Assembly: GCA_016177705.1 (NCBI GenBank)
Contig: JACOUT010000004.1
Span: 248,001-312,000, forward strand
DNA length: 64,000 nucleotides
DNA from: Deltaproteobacteria bacterium
Lineage (GTDB): Bacteria > Myxococcota > UBA727 > VGSZ01
Direction: 5' to 3'
How positions within the stretch are numbered: position 1 is the stretch's first letter; each line of letters starts with the position of its first letter. Both the position numbers and the translations under genes were made by a program. Below, one piece after another: positions 36,284-45,529 of the stretch. Below the pieces are notes generated by a model. It saw only the letters and a program-made list of their open reading frames with translations. It was not told the origin of the DNA and did no database searches.

Positions 36284-39256
36284 GTGCGCCCAAACAATAA
36301 TCTCCGCCTTGCGGCTCTCATCGTCGCTGTCGGCGGAAGCGCACTCTCCTGCGAACCACTGCAGGAGGACAGCCATAGCTCTCCAGCGTGGATTGCGGAT
36401 GCGGGCACGCCTGCGACGGAGGTCTCTGCTGCGCTTGAGCCCAAGGCACCGGAGCCTCCAGCTGCTGTTGCGGTGAGTACGCCGACTCCCACGCCGCCCC
36501 CGCCGTTCTTGTGGCATGACCAGGAATGCTCACCGCAGGACCGGCCATTCCATGTGGACGCACCGTCTGCGTTCGAGCCAGGGGAACTGCTCCAAACGGT
36601 GACGCTTGGCACGGCCACCTTCAAGGTCAATGTCGCGACGGCGGTCTCGGAGCCAGACGCGGACCACCTCTTCACGGTGACCTGGAGCGACCAGCCTGAG
36701 CAGCTCCTTTGGGACGGCGATCTCGATCTTGTCGCGAAGGACGAGATCGACGCGATGACGTTCTCGCCCGAAGTCGTTCCCATCCGCGTCGACCCGTTCA
36801 CCGCAGAGATTGATCACGTTCCCGTCTCAGCGTGGGAATCCGAATTGCTCGAAGCATCATCGATTCGGACGATCCGCGTGTTCGTCATCGGCTCTCGCGC
36901 CGTCGCCCTGACCACGCGGCGCCCGCGCTCCGAGAACCGCGACGCGACCGATCGCTACTTCGGGAGCTTTCGACTCGTGGACAGGCACCGGTGGATCTCG
37001 AGGATGCCGCGCTTCGCGCCGCAGCAGGCCCGGCCGCGCTCGCGTGATTGGGAGATCGCACCGAGTGTGCTGGAGAAGGTCAAGGCCGCGACAGTCTTCC
37101 TGCGGAATGAGTTTGGCGAGGGAACTGGATTCATCGTCGGTTACGAACCTGCTGGTCGCGCGATCATTGCCACGAACGCTCATGTCGTGATGTCTGCGGA
37201 CGGCACCTGGCCCGAAACCCGAGCCTTCTTCTTCCCCGGCGACGTCCTCGAACAGAGCGGAGTGACGGGCCGTGTGAGCTGGAATGCAGACCTCGACATC
37301 GCGGTCTTGCGCGCCCCCCGGCCGAATCCGGCGCCGACACCGTTGACGCTCTCCGCCGAACCCGTGCCGAGGCCAACGATCGCATTCACAGCGGGGTTCC
37401 CGCTCGGTACTGACCTTGCCGTCACGGGCGACCTCGCGCGGGCGTCGGTCAGCCTCGCCCGAGTCCCGATTCGAGACCTCGCCGCCGATCTTCCGGGACT
37501 CCTCAGGTTCCGCGGCATTGTCCACCCTGGAAACAGCGGCGGGCCCCTGGTGGATACGCGCGGGACGGTGCACGGCATCGTGACGCTCAAGAACATGGCC
37601 ACCGATGAAGGCTATGCCGCGCTCGCCTCGGACCTCCTCTCTGCCCTTCGAAGTGGCTTTCCGAGGCAACCGTTCGGGTGTGTCCATTGCGCCGCGAAGC
37701 GCCAGCCAATGTCGAGCTCCGTCACGATCCATGGTCTCGACAAGATTCGCAGGGCGACCGCGCTCGTTCGGGTAGCTGACAAGATTGCAGGCGCGATCGT
37801 TTTCGATGTCGATGAGGTCGGCGCGTTGGTTGCCACGACGAGCGCCCTCGTCGGCGACGCCGGTCGGGGGAACATTCAAGTCTTCACGGACAAGGATCAT
37901 CAGGCCCGTGCCGTGCGCGAAGGGTCACTCGTCCGCACAGTTGGTCCTATCGCGATTCTCCGGATCGCTGGGTGGCAGCCCCCAGTTCCGCCGTGGCGGA
38001 AGAGCGACGTCTTCGAAACTGAACCCGTCTCGTACTTGGCGCATGCTGGCCCCCCGCAGCCTCTCACGCCGGAGATGTCCTCTGTCGAGGTCGGTCTGGT
38101 CATTTCCCCCATGCGCGTGGGCGACCCGCAGCTGAGCGCTATCTCGAGCGTGCGCAGGAGCAAGCGCGGCGTCGTCGAGGTGATTCAATTCGATCAGGCA
38201 GAGCGGTCGTCGTTTGGTGTTTGGGTTGACGAGAACGGCCAAATCGCAGCCGTCCAGGCTGGACTGCTGGGTGAAGGTCGCTTTGTCGTGGGGCAGCCAG
38301 GGGATCGAATCACCGAAGCCATCGACGGTGAGATTCTCGACGCTGTCGCGGTTGCGCGTGCCCTGGATGGGGATGAGTGCGAGGTGCACGTCGCTGCGCA
38401 CGTCCGCAACCCGATCAGCCATCTCGCTGCAATCGAGCTCCGCGCGATGCGGCAGAACCGGAGGTGGCCGCGTCAGCGGCAGCCGTTGGATCCGATCGGT
38501 CCCGTCGTCGCCCGAGCAGCAAGTGCCTCGAAGCTGATCGCGAGCCCAGATGATCTCGTGCGGCTCGCGGCGCGAATTTCACCTTGCACGGAGGGCGGAG
38601 CGATCCGCCTGCAGCTGTCGAGCCATGGCCGTAGCGGGCACGTGCAGGAGACACCGGACTTCCCCGTCCTGGTCGGCGGGAAGAAGGACGATCAGCCTCC
38701 CGTGTCGCTTTGGTTCAACGCGGTCCAGTCGAAACCCGAGAGGCCTCTCTCGAATCCGCTCGCGACGGCGGTCTGGGAGCCGTCGGTGGCCCCTATGCAG
38801 ACTCACGCGCTGCCCGTCTCCGGCAATGCGGATCCCCTCGCGAAGGTCAGCTGGACGAGCGCAGAGCTCGAGACGCTCACGCCCGAGGAACGCCGACAAG
38901 CAACGTCGTCGGTCGTGCTTGGCCCATGGTCAGCGACGGGCTTTCAAGGGTCGATCGTGGAACGTGTGCTCGCGGCCGTGGCTGATTCGACGAAGCGCTG
39001 CCTTGTCACCGATGTGGTGGGGAAGACCCGCGATGGCGTCGAAGGCCGCGTCGCGGTCGAGTACGTCTCGGCGAACGGCAGGATCAACGCAAAAGAGCCG
39101 CGCATCGTCGCGGACGACACCGGCGGGAGCGCGAAGTGGTGCCTCTCCGGCGCATTCCCAGACACTCTCGATGTCTGGGGCGTGCCGACTCCAGACGGCG
39201 CGGTTCAGCTCGAGTGGAATGTGTCTATCCCCCCGGCTGAGCATGCGCGTCGCTGA
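36284..39256 (+). CDS. large S1C trypsin-like protease lipoprotein with a degenerate second protease domain
   Basis: 990 aa from GTG at 36284 (GAGG four nt upstream). Lipobox GGSALSC (Cys23) and a Pro-rich linker (residues 52-75). An N-terminal domain (about 90-235) is unassigned. Residues about 258-450 are an HtrA/DegP-like protease with a complete triad: His300 (IATNAHVV), Asp338 (DLDIAVL) and Ser418 (HPGNSGGPLV). Residues about 487-660 repeat the fold without the triad: VATTSALV, VGPIAILRI and RSSFGVWVDENGQIAAV occupy the His, Asp and Ser positions. The C-terminal 330 residues are unassigned. It likely works in the periplasm or outer membrane. Codon use is less GC-rich than elsewhere. Confidence 0.88.
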   Translation: MRPNNNLRLAALIVAVGGSALSCEPLQEDSHSSPAWIADAGTPATEVSAALEPKAPEPPAAVAVSTPTPTPPPPFLWHDQECSPQDRPFHVDAPSAFEPGELLQTVTLGTATFKVNVATAVSEPDADHLFTVTWSDQPEQLLWDGDLDLVAKDEIDAMTFSPEVVPIRVDPFTAEIDHVPVSAWESELLEASSIRTIRVFVIGSRAVALTTRRPRSENRDATDRYFGSFRLVDRHRWISRMPRFAPQQARPRSRDWEIAPSVLEKVKAATVFLRNEFGEGTGFIVGYEPAGRAIIATNAHVVMSADGTWPETRAFFFPGDVLEQSGVTGRVSWNADLDIAVLRAPRPNPAPTPLTLSAEPVPRPTIAFTAGFPLGTDLAVTGDLARASVSLARVPIRDLAADLPGLLRFRGIVHPGNSGGPLVDTRGTVHGIVTLKNMATDEGYAALASDLLSALRSGFPRQPFGCVHCAAKRQPMSSSVTIHGLDKIRRATALVRVADKIAGAIVFDVDEVGALVATTSALVGDAGRGNIQVFTDKDHQARAVREGSLVRTVGPIAILRIAGWQPPVPPWRKSDVFETEPVSYLAHAGPPQPLTPEMSSVEVGLVISPMRVGDPQLSAISSVRRSKRGVVEVIQFDQAERSSFGVWVDENGQIAAVQAGLLGEGRFVVGQPGDRITEAIDGEILDAVAVARALDGDECEVHVAAHVRNPISHLAAIELRAMRQNRRWPRQRQPLDPIGPVVARAASASKLIASPDDLVRLAARISPCTEGGAIRLQLSSHGRSGHVQETPDFPVLVGGKKDDQPPVSLWFNAVQSKPERPLSNPLATAVWEPSVAPMQTHALPVSGNADPLAKVSWTSAELETLTPEERRQATSSVVLGPWSATGFQGSIVERVLAAVADSTKRCLVTDVVGKTRDGVEGRVAVEYVSANGRINAKEPRIVADDTGGSAKWCLSGAFPDTLDVWGVPTPDGAVQLEWNVSIPPAEHARR

Positions 39257-39377
39257 TCGGGCACCGTGCTCCATCGACCCGCGGGTGGTCGCCCCGCCCG
39301 CGTCGAAGAACGAGCGGGCCGCCCACTGACGGAGTGAGGATGTGGCAAAGTGTCGGCGGCGCGCGCCGAGGTGATCG

Positions 39378-40085
39378 ATGGAGCCGTTCGTCATCATCGC
39401 GCTGCAACTGACCTTCGTCGCCGGCGTGATCGGCATCGCCGTGTTCGCGCACAAGCACGCGCGCAAGAAGTGGCTCGCTGCCCTCGACAACGACCCGGAC
39501 GTGGCGCCCGGCACCGCGTCATGGCCGGCGGGCCTGTCGCTGCACACGAGGCGCGCGCCCCGCATCCAGTGCACGGCGCGTGGCGGCGGCAAGAACAACC
39601 CGCCGGTGTGGTCGCTTGAAGGCGAGGCACGCCGCATCGGCGCGCGCACGACCCTCGACATCTCTGAGGAGGGCCTCCTCGGCGGCCTACGCGAGAAGCT
39701 CGGCTGGCAGGACGTCCACACCGGCGATGCGGGCTTCGATGCGCGCTACACGATCCGCGGCTCCAACCCCGACGCCATCCGCGGAGTGCTCGCCGTCCCT
39801 GCCGTCCACGCCGCACTGCACGCTACGTTTGGCGCCGGCATGCGGATCGTGCGCATCAGCCAGGACGGCAGCGTGGTGGCGTCCGCACCTCGGAGCGGGC
39901 GCGAGTCGCACGAGGCGCGCGGGCTCACGCTGGCACTGCAGGCGCTGACGGCCGCGCTCGACGAGCACGCGGACGCGCCCGCCGTCGCCGAGCCCGTGCC
40001 CGTGCCGAGCGAAGGCGCCAAGCTCGCGGCGTCGAGCGCGAGCGCCACCGGCGCGCCCGTGCCGATCCCGCTGAAGGTCAAGTGA
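39378..40085 (+). CDS. single-TM membrane protein, unknown function
   Basis: 235 aa; GAGGTGAT precedes the ATG. One N-terminal membrane helix (IIALQLTFVAGVIGIAVFAH), then a soluble domain (about 40-180) with SLEGEARRIGARTTLDISEEGL and VRISQDGSVVASAPRSG, and an Ala/Pro-rich tail. It resembles myxobacterial 'single TM plus small alpha/beta domain' proteins, but I cannot name the family. Its 3' third is duplicated as a dead fragment at 35198-35495. Confidence 0.75.
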   Translation: MEPFVIIALQLTFVAGVIGIAVFAHKHARKKWLAALDNDPDVAPGTASWPAGLSLHTRRAPRIQCTARGGGKNNPPVWSLEGEARRIGARTTLDISEEGLLGGLREKLGWQDVHTGDAGFDARYTIRGSNPDAIRGVLAVPAVHAALHATFGAGMRIVRISQDGSVVASAPRSGRESHEARGLTLALQALTAALDEHADAPAVAEPVPVPSEGAKLAASSASATGAPVPIPLKVK

Positions 40086-40154
40086 CTGACCTGCTCCGCC
40101 AGTGGTCGAGGCAGCGACGCGTGCTGCGCGCGCCGCGGTGGTGACGCGGGCGCG

Positions 40155-40733
40155 CTACCCGGGACCCGCGGCGACTGCTGGCGCCGGCTCCGCAAGCAAG
40201 CGCCCGATCAGTGCCTCCAGGCCGGGCTGATCCTCGACGACGAAGCCGCGGTGTACCGCGCGCACCAAACCGGCGCGGTCGATGATCATGGCGGTCGGCA
40301 TGGTGTCGAGCTGCAGCCGCGCCGCCAACTGTTGATCGGCGTCCCAAGCCATGGTGAAGGTGGTCGGCACCTCGGCCAGGAAGCGCTCGGCCAACGCGCG
40401 CTCGACGTCGATGCTGACGCCGAGCACGCGCAGGCCATCCTTTTCGTGCGTGGTGAACAGCCGCTGGTAGAAAGGCACGGCCTGGCGGCAGGGCACGCAC
40501 CACGACGCCCAGAAGTCGACGATCACGACCTTCCCGCGCAGCGCGGCCAGGTCGACCACGCCGTCACCGCGCAGATCGGCGGCGCGCACCGCGAGCGGCT
40601 TGCCGACCAGCGCATCGGGAACAGGCGTCGTCGTCGTGGCGGTCCCGGGCGTGGTGGTGCCGCAGCCCGCGACTATTGCGGCCGTGGCCGAGAGGGCGAG
40701 CGAGCAGGCGAGCAGCGGGTGAGGCACGCGCAT
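40155..40733 (-). CDS. TlpA-like thioredoxin lipoprotein
   Basis: 192 aa. Lipobox IVAGC (Cys24), Thr-rich linker, then a TlpA/ResA-type thioredoxin domain with VVIVDFWASWCVPCRQAVPF (redox pair CVPC) and the cis-Pro segment TMPTAMIIDRAG. It should reduce or exchange disulfides in the periplasm, for example on apocytochromes or on the Cys-rich DUF4266 protein. Such thioredoxins commonly sit with DUF4266/DUF3570/ApbE genes; here it is 8 kb away on the other strand. TAGCGT lies six nt before the ATG and no Shine-Dalgarno is seen. Confidence 0.9.
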   Translation of the reverse strand: MRVPHPLLACSLALSATAAIVAGCGTTTPGTATTTTPVPDALVGKPLAVRAADLRGDGVVDLAALRGKVVIVDFWASWCVPCRQAVPFYQRLFTTHEKDGLRVLGVSIDVERALAERFLAEVPTTFTMAWDADQQLAARLQLDTMPTAMIIDRAGLVRAVHRGFVVEDQPGLEALIGRLLAEPAPAVAAGPG

Positions 40734-40848
40734 GCGCGCACGCTACACCCTGCCCTGTGCCCGCCGAAATGCAGACCGGGCCGTCAACGTTCGTCGAGGA
40801 GCTGTCCCCCGTGACGGAACCATGACAGTGGGTGTCCACTGTTTGCGC

Positions 40849-41670
40849 ATGAGCCCCGCCCAAAAGAGCGACCACGAGCGCGTCGAGGTCATCCTCGACC
40901 GCGACCGCCCCCCTTCCGTGCCGCGCCGCGCCGATCGCGGGCCGGTGTGGAAGACCATGCAGTACACGCTCGACATCTCGGCGCGGTTCCTGCTGCGCCT
41001 GCTCGTCGGCAAGGCGACGGTGGCGGCCGCCGATCGCCTGATCGACGGCTACTGGCGCCGCATCTTCCGCTCCGGCAACGCCGCGCTCCACGTCGCCGGC
41101 CGCGGCTACTTCGCGCCCGGGCAGGCCTACGTGATCATGTCGAACCACAGCTCGCTGCTCGACATCCCGGCGCTGATGGGCGCGGTGCCGGGCTCGATGC
41201 GCATGGTGATGAAGGAGGAGCTGTCGCGCGTGCCCATCTGGGGGCAGGCGCTGGTCGCCTCCGGCTTCGTCGCCATCGATCGCAAGAACCGCGACAAGGC
41301 CATCGGCCAGCTCGAGAAGGCCAAGAAGATGCTCGGCAAGGGCGTGTCGATCTGGATCTCCCCCGAGGGGACGCGCTCGCGCTCCGGCATGCTCGCGCCC
41401 TTCAAGAAGGGCGGCTTCCACGTCGCCACGCAGCTCGGCATCCCCATCATCCCGGCCTGGATCGAGGGCGCCGCCGCCATCGTGCCGCCCGACCAGTTCC
41501 GCGCCATCTACGACGGCACCTGCACGGTGCGCTTCGGCGCGCCCATCGCGACCGACGGCGTGGCACCAGAGCAGATCCCCGGACTCATGGCCGAGGTGCG
41601 CAAGGCGATCCTCGGGCTGTCCGGGCGCGCCGACGAGGTCGACGCCGAGGCGCCACGCCGCGCGGCCTGA
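40849..41670 (+). CDS. plsC: 1-acyl-sn-glycerol-3-phosphate acyltransferase
   Basis: 273 aa from ATG at 40849. Motif I is NHSSLLD (HX4D), with MKEELSRVPIWG, WISPEGTRSRSG (motif III) and IPIIPAWIEGA (motif IV) as in PlsC-type acyltransferases. It transfers an acyl chain to lysophosphatidate in phospholipid synthesis at the inner membrane. The N-terminal 30 residues are hydrophilic and extra. The gene ends seven nt from the convergent lipoprotein gene. A start 39 codons earlier is possible but would add a non-homologous region. Confidence 0.93.
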   Translation: MSPAQKSDHERVEVILDRDRPPSVPRRADRGPVWKTMQYTLDISARFLLRLLVGKATVAAADRLIDGYWRRIFRSGNAALHVAGRGYFAPGQAYVIMSNHSSLLDIPALMGAVPGSMRMVMKEELSRVPIWGQALVASGFVAIDRKNRDKAIGQLEKAKKMLGKGVSIWISPEGTRSRSGMLAPFKKGGFHVATQLGIPIIPAWIEGAAAIVPPDQFRAIYDGTCTVRFGAPIATDGVAPEQIPGLMAEVRKAILGLSGRADEVDAEAPRRAA

Positions 41671-41677
41671 CGGACGG

Positions 41678-43228
41678 TCACGGGTTCGGGACGATCGAAA
41701 CGCCGAGGTCGATCGCCTCGGGCAGCGCGTCGAACGCACGAATGAACAACGTCGGCGTCACCCGCTCGATGGGCGCCGCGACCGTCTGGGTCAGCGCGCT
41801 GACGGCCACGCCGCTCGCGTTCAGCGTCTCGCAGTGCAGCTCACCCGCGGCCGCGCGCACGCGTAGCGCCGCAGGCAGCGCGTCGAGCGGCGCGCCGGTG
41901 TTGGCGTAGCTCGGCGCGGCGAAGTACGGCGTGCGTGCGTCGAGCCCGCAGGAGACCTGTGCAGCGCCGTCGATGCCGAGCTCGACGCCGAACGTGAGGT
42001 GGCTCCCCGGAGGATCGGTGCCGTTCATGCGCAGCGCGACCGGCGTGAGCGCGATGGTGAGCGAGCTATCGGCGAGCGAGAACGAGCGCCGCGAGGCCAC
42101 CCGGCACGCGACGTCGTCGATGGCGGCGTCGATGTGGAAACGGAGCTGCGCGCCCGCCTCCGCCACGGCGCAACCGGCGGTCTGCTCGACCAGGGCGAGC
42201 TCGGGCTCGAGCGTGCCATCGGCGAACGAGTCCGGCATCGAAGAGAGCAGGCACAGCGGCGCCGCCGTGGCGAACATGTTCACCTCGTCGATGGCGACCT
42301 CGAAGCCGGTGGAGCCACCGTTCGCCTGGAAGGACGGCGAGCCTGCCAGCAAGGTGAGCGGCAGCGAGGCGCGTGCCACCTCGACGACCTGCGCGCCGGT
42401 GTCGTCGGCCACCTCGAGCACCGCGTCGCTGCCGCTGCGCCGGATGCGCCAGACAGGGTAGGCGCCGGGATCGTAGGGCGCGAGCGTGGCGCCGACCTGC
42501 ACGTCGGAGGTGCCGTGCTCCAGGTTGACGCGCAGGCCGTCGCCGCTCCACTGCAGCTCGACGCGATCCCAGGCGTCGGCAGGGTTGGCCGCGAGCGCGC
42601 GCAGCGCGACCTTGAAGAAGCCGTCCGCGGGCGGGGGGCCGGAGACCGGCGTGACGCGCGCGCGCAGGCCCTGTCCGTCGAGCACGAAGAACGTCGTCAT
42701 GCCGCCGCTCAGCGACGTCGCCGCGGCCGGCGCCACGTGCAGCGCCGCGTCTGGACCGATGGCGATGCTGGGGTCCGCAGCGCTCATCGCCCAGCGCGAC
42801 AGATCACCGGAGAAGTCGTCGCGCACCGCGCGTGGCCCGCCGCAGTCGGGGTCGATGGGCAGGCCGGCGTCGTAGCTCGTCACTCCTGCGTCGTCGTCGG
42901 CACCGGCGTCGGCGGTGCTGCCGGCGTCAACGGTCGTGCCGGCGTCCAGGGTGCTGCCGGCGTCGCTCGTGGCGCCGGCGTCGTTGCGGCCGCCGCCGGC
43001 GTCTGCTGCGGGCGGCTCACTGCCGGCATCTTGGCCGGGCAGCGCACAGCGCTGGTCGACACAAGCGTACGGGTAGGGGCAGTCCGTCGCCTCTTCGCAC
43101 GGGAGAGCGTCGACCGCGAGCAGGCGGCAGCCACCAAGCGCCGCCACGCAGGTCACCGGCAGCAGAATGCGGGATCGCACCGCGCGGGATCGGCGCGCCG
43201 GTGAGGACCCCTCCCGCGGAGGCGACAT
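41678..43228 (-). CDS. lipoprotein with Asp-Ala-Gly linker and concanavalin-like region
   Basis: 516 aa. Signal peptide with lipobox (VAALGGC), a short Cys motif (CEEATDCPYPYACVDQRC) typical of Myxococcota surface lipoproteins, and a low-complexity linker of repeated DAG/TxDAG (about residues 66-120). The mature domain begins FSGDLSRWAMS, like concanavalin/DUF1349-type glucan- or ligand-binding folds, and a second similar domain follows (SFADGTLEPELALVEQ). Probably a surface-binding protein. TTGGAG precedes the start by nine nt. Confidence 0.8.
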   Translation of the reverse strand: MSPPREGSSPARRSRAVRSRILLPVTCVAALGGCRLLAVDALPCEEATDCPYPYACVDQRCALPGQDAGSEPPAADAGGGRNDAGATSDAGSTLDAGTTVDAGSTADAGADDDAGVTSYDAGLPIDPDCGGPRAVRDDFSGDLSRWAMSAADPSIAIGPDAALHVAPAAATSLSGGMTTFFVLDGQGLRARVTPVSGPPPADGFFKVALRALAANPADAWDRVELQWSGDGLRVNLEHGTSDVQVGATLAPYDPGAYPVWRIRRSGSDAVLEVADDTGAQVVEVARASLPLTLLAGSPSFQANGGSTGFEVAIDEVNMFATAAPLCLLSSMPDSFADGTLEPELALVEQTAGCAVAEAGAQLRFHIDAAIDDVACRVASRRSFSLADSSLTIALTPVALRMNGTDPPGSHLTFGVELGIDGAAQVSCGLDARTPYFAAPSYANTGAPLDALPAALRVRAAAGELHCETLNASGVAVSALTQTVAAPIERVTPTLFIRAFDALPEAIDLGVSIVPNP

Positions 43229-43295
43229 GCGCGTGCTCCAAGGTCGCGAAACTTCGAACGTAGTACGTCGCGCGCTCGCGCGCGGCGGCGGCTCG

Positions 43296-44195
43296 TCAGT
43301 CGCAGGGTGCCGGGTAGTCGCGCGCCTGCCCGTGGCACGCCGTGCACGCGACCGGCTCGGCGGCGAACCCGAAGTCGATGGCCCAGGTCTTGGGCTGGCC
43401 CTGGCGCGCGTCTTGGTCGTGGCAGTCGAAGCACTGCGCGCCGAAGTGGTCGGTGCAGCTCGCGTTGTCGTGGTTGGCCATCGACAGCTCGCTCGGCAGC
43501 GGCGTGGTCCAGTGGCACTCCTTGCAGTCGTTGACGGCGTCGTAGGCGTTGCTCAGGCGGCCCGTGTGCAGCGTGTCGGTGGCCGGGTCGTCGTAGGCGT
43601 GGCACTCGGCGCAGCGGGTAAGCGTGCGGTTCGCCCCGTCGGCATGGCAGGCGGCGCAGTGGGAGAGCCCCTGGGCCTCGGCGCGGCCCATGTAGGCGGC
43701 GTTGTCGGGCCCGTGCGGCGTGCCCTCGGAGTAGGGGAAGTCGTCGTTGTCGTGATCGGTCTCCGGCGGCGGCGGCGGCGGGCCGGCGTCGACCCCGGGC
43801 TCGGGCTCGGGCGGTGGCGGTGCTGGCGGCTCGATGTGCACGCCGCGCCTGCCGTCCTCATGGCAGCGGTAGCACTTGTCGCTGTCGCGCTCGAAGCCGT
43901 TGACCAACTCGTGGCCGGCCTCGAGCGTGCCGGCGGTGGTGCCGTGGCAGTTCAGGCAGTTGAACTCGGCGAAGCGCGCGCTGCCGCTGTGGCACGCGTC
44001 GCAGGTGATGGTCTCGGTCACCGGCGAGCCCTCGACCGCCTTGTCCAACTCGTGTGTCGCTCCAGGGCCGATCGGGAAGTAGCGCAGGTGCTCGTTGGGA
44101 GTGAACACGTTCGGCGGCGGCGTCGGCGCGGGGCAGCCCGCCACAAGCAACGGAGCACCAAGCACGAGCACGACCAGACAAGCGCGGATCAGCAT
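43296..44195 (-). CDS. octaheme c-type cytochrome lipoprotein
   Basis: 299 aa from ATG at 44195; an ATG three codons earlier overlaps a TAGGAT box, so the later start is preferred. Lipobox LLVAGC. Eight CXXCH motifs: CDACH, CLNCH, CYRCH, CAACH, CAECH, CKECH, CFDCH and CTACH. A Pro-rich linker (PAPPPPEPEPG) splits the motifs into a group of three and a group of five. It resembles multiheme cytochromes of the doubled-CXXCH type used for electron transport across the envelope. The partner is unknown; no other member of an outer-membrane conduit is adjacent. Confidence 0.9.
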   Translation of the reverse strand: MLIRACLVVLVLGAPLLVAGCPAPTPPPNVFTPNEHLRYFPIGPGATHELDKAVEGSPVTETITCDACHSGSARFAEFNCLNCHGTTAGTLEAGHELVNGFERDSDKCYRCHEDGRRGVHIEPPAPPPPEPEPGVDAGPPPPPPETDHDNDDFPYSEGTPHGPDNAAYMGRAEAQGLSHCAACHADGANRTLTRCAECHAYDDPATDTLHTGRLSNAYDAVNDCKECHWTTPLPSELSMANHDNASCTDHFGAQCFDCHDQDARQGQPKTWAIDFGFAAEPVACTACHGQARDYPAPCD

Positions 44196-44299
44196 GGGGG
44201 TCATCCTACCGCCCCAGGGTTGGGGCGGTCCTCCCGTATGGTGTGCACGCGGTCATGGCGCAACCGCCGCCCGACCGCGCTCGGGCGCCTCGCCCAACG

Positions 44300-45460
44300 T
44301 CACTGGACGACCTTGTAGACGATGCGGGCGGCCGCCCGGATGGCCGAGAAGCTCGCGTCGTAGTTGACGTCGATGCCGTAGGCGATGCCGTTGTCGGCCT
44401 CGTTCTTGGCCGCCTGATCGACCAGCACCGACCAGGTGACGATGCCGGCGGCGTTGTCCTCGGGGAACAACAGCGAGGGGTGCTGCGCGAGCGCGTCGTT
44501 GGCGAAGACGCCGAGGATGGTGTGAAACGACGGCGTCAGGTACGGCGAGTCCTGCGTCTGCGCGCGCGCGTCGTCGGCCCAGCGCACCTCGAGGTACATC
44601 TTGGCGTGCGTCTCCTTGTCGGCGTCGTTCGCCTGGTGCGCGTCGAAGCTGGACAGGCGGAAAGGCCCGGTGCCGCCGACACCGAGCACGGCGACCTTGT
44701 AGACCGTCGACCACCCTTCGCCGAGGTCGGCGGCATCCGCGCTGCCGAGCACGTCGAGCCCGAGGCCGGCCATCGAGGCCGGCTCGCTGATGCGCCCGGT
44801 GACCAGGCCAAAGGTGGGGCAGAAGGTGCCCGCGCCCGAGATGGTGGTCTCGGCCGCGAAGAAGTTGCGCGCGACGCCGGTGGCGTCGAAGGCCGAGCAG
44901 CCGCGCAACACGCCCATCGGCGTCACCACCTCGACGTCGTCGTCGGAGACGGTGAACTGCGCGGTGGTGTTGATCGGCACCGGTAGCGCGCCGCCGACCA
45001 CGGCGGTGCCGGTGAGCGCGAACAGCTGTGGCTCACCCACCGGCGCCCCGCGCGGCAGCGAGATGACGGGCTCGAAGGTGGCGTCGCCCTGCGCCGGCAG
45101 GCCGAGTCCCTCCGTGATGGTCGAGTCGAAGGTGGCGTGCGCGATCAGGATGTCCTGCTCGCGCACCGTGGCGTCGACCTCGGCGCTGCCGCTGGGCGCG
45201 TCGTCGAGGTAGTGGGTGTAGGTCTCGCCGCCGATCTCTGCGGTACCGACCGGCTCGAAGGTGGAGATGAAGCTGGTGCCGTCCGGGTTGGTGCGCAGCA
45301 GCACCGACCGGGTGCTGCTGGTGTAGCGCGGGAAGGGCCGCTCGATCTCGACCTCGGGATCGACCGGGCCCTCGCCCTCGCCCTCGCCTTCACCCGGCGT
45401 GAGGCAGCCGTTGCAGGCGGCGACGAGCAAGAGCGGCGTAACGGCAAGGAGACGACGCAT
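44300..45460 (-). CDS. lipoprotein with short Gly-Glu linker, unknown function
   Basis: 386 aa from ATG at 45460, which has GAGG six nt upstream; an ATG four codons earlier is also possible. Lipobox LLVAAC followed by NGC, then a short GEGEGEGEG linker. The body is beta-rich (SVLLRTNPDGTSFISTFEPVG, DILIAHATFDSTITEGLG) and ends with a segment that includes YKVVQ. No family recognised. It lies between the octaheme cytochrome and an NnrS-like protein, all minus. Confidence 0.78.
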   Translation of the reverse strand: MRRLLAVTPLLLVAACNGCLTPGEGEGEGEGPVDPEVEIERPFPRYTSSTRSVLLRTNPDGTSFISTFEPVGTAEIGGETYTHYLDDAPSGSAEVDATVREQDILIAHATFDSTITEGLGLPAQGDATFEPVISLPRGAPVGEPQLFALTGTAVVGGALPVPINTTAQFTVSDDDVEVVTPMGVLRGCSAFDATGVARNFFAAETTISGAGTFCPTFGLVTGRISEPASMAGLGLDVLGSADAADLGEGWSTVYKVAVLGVGGTGPFRLSSFDAHQANDADKETHAKMYLEVRWADDARAQTQDSPYLTPSFHTILGVFANDALAQHPSLLFPEDNAAGIVTWSVLVDQAAKNEADNGIAYGIDVNYDASFSAIRAAARIVYKVVQ

Positions 45461-45529
45461 GGGAGACCTCATCGAAGCGGCGACCGATCGCTACCGACGG
45501 GCCACCGCAGGCCGCCGAGCCTAAACCCG

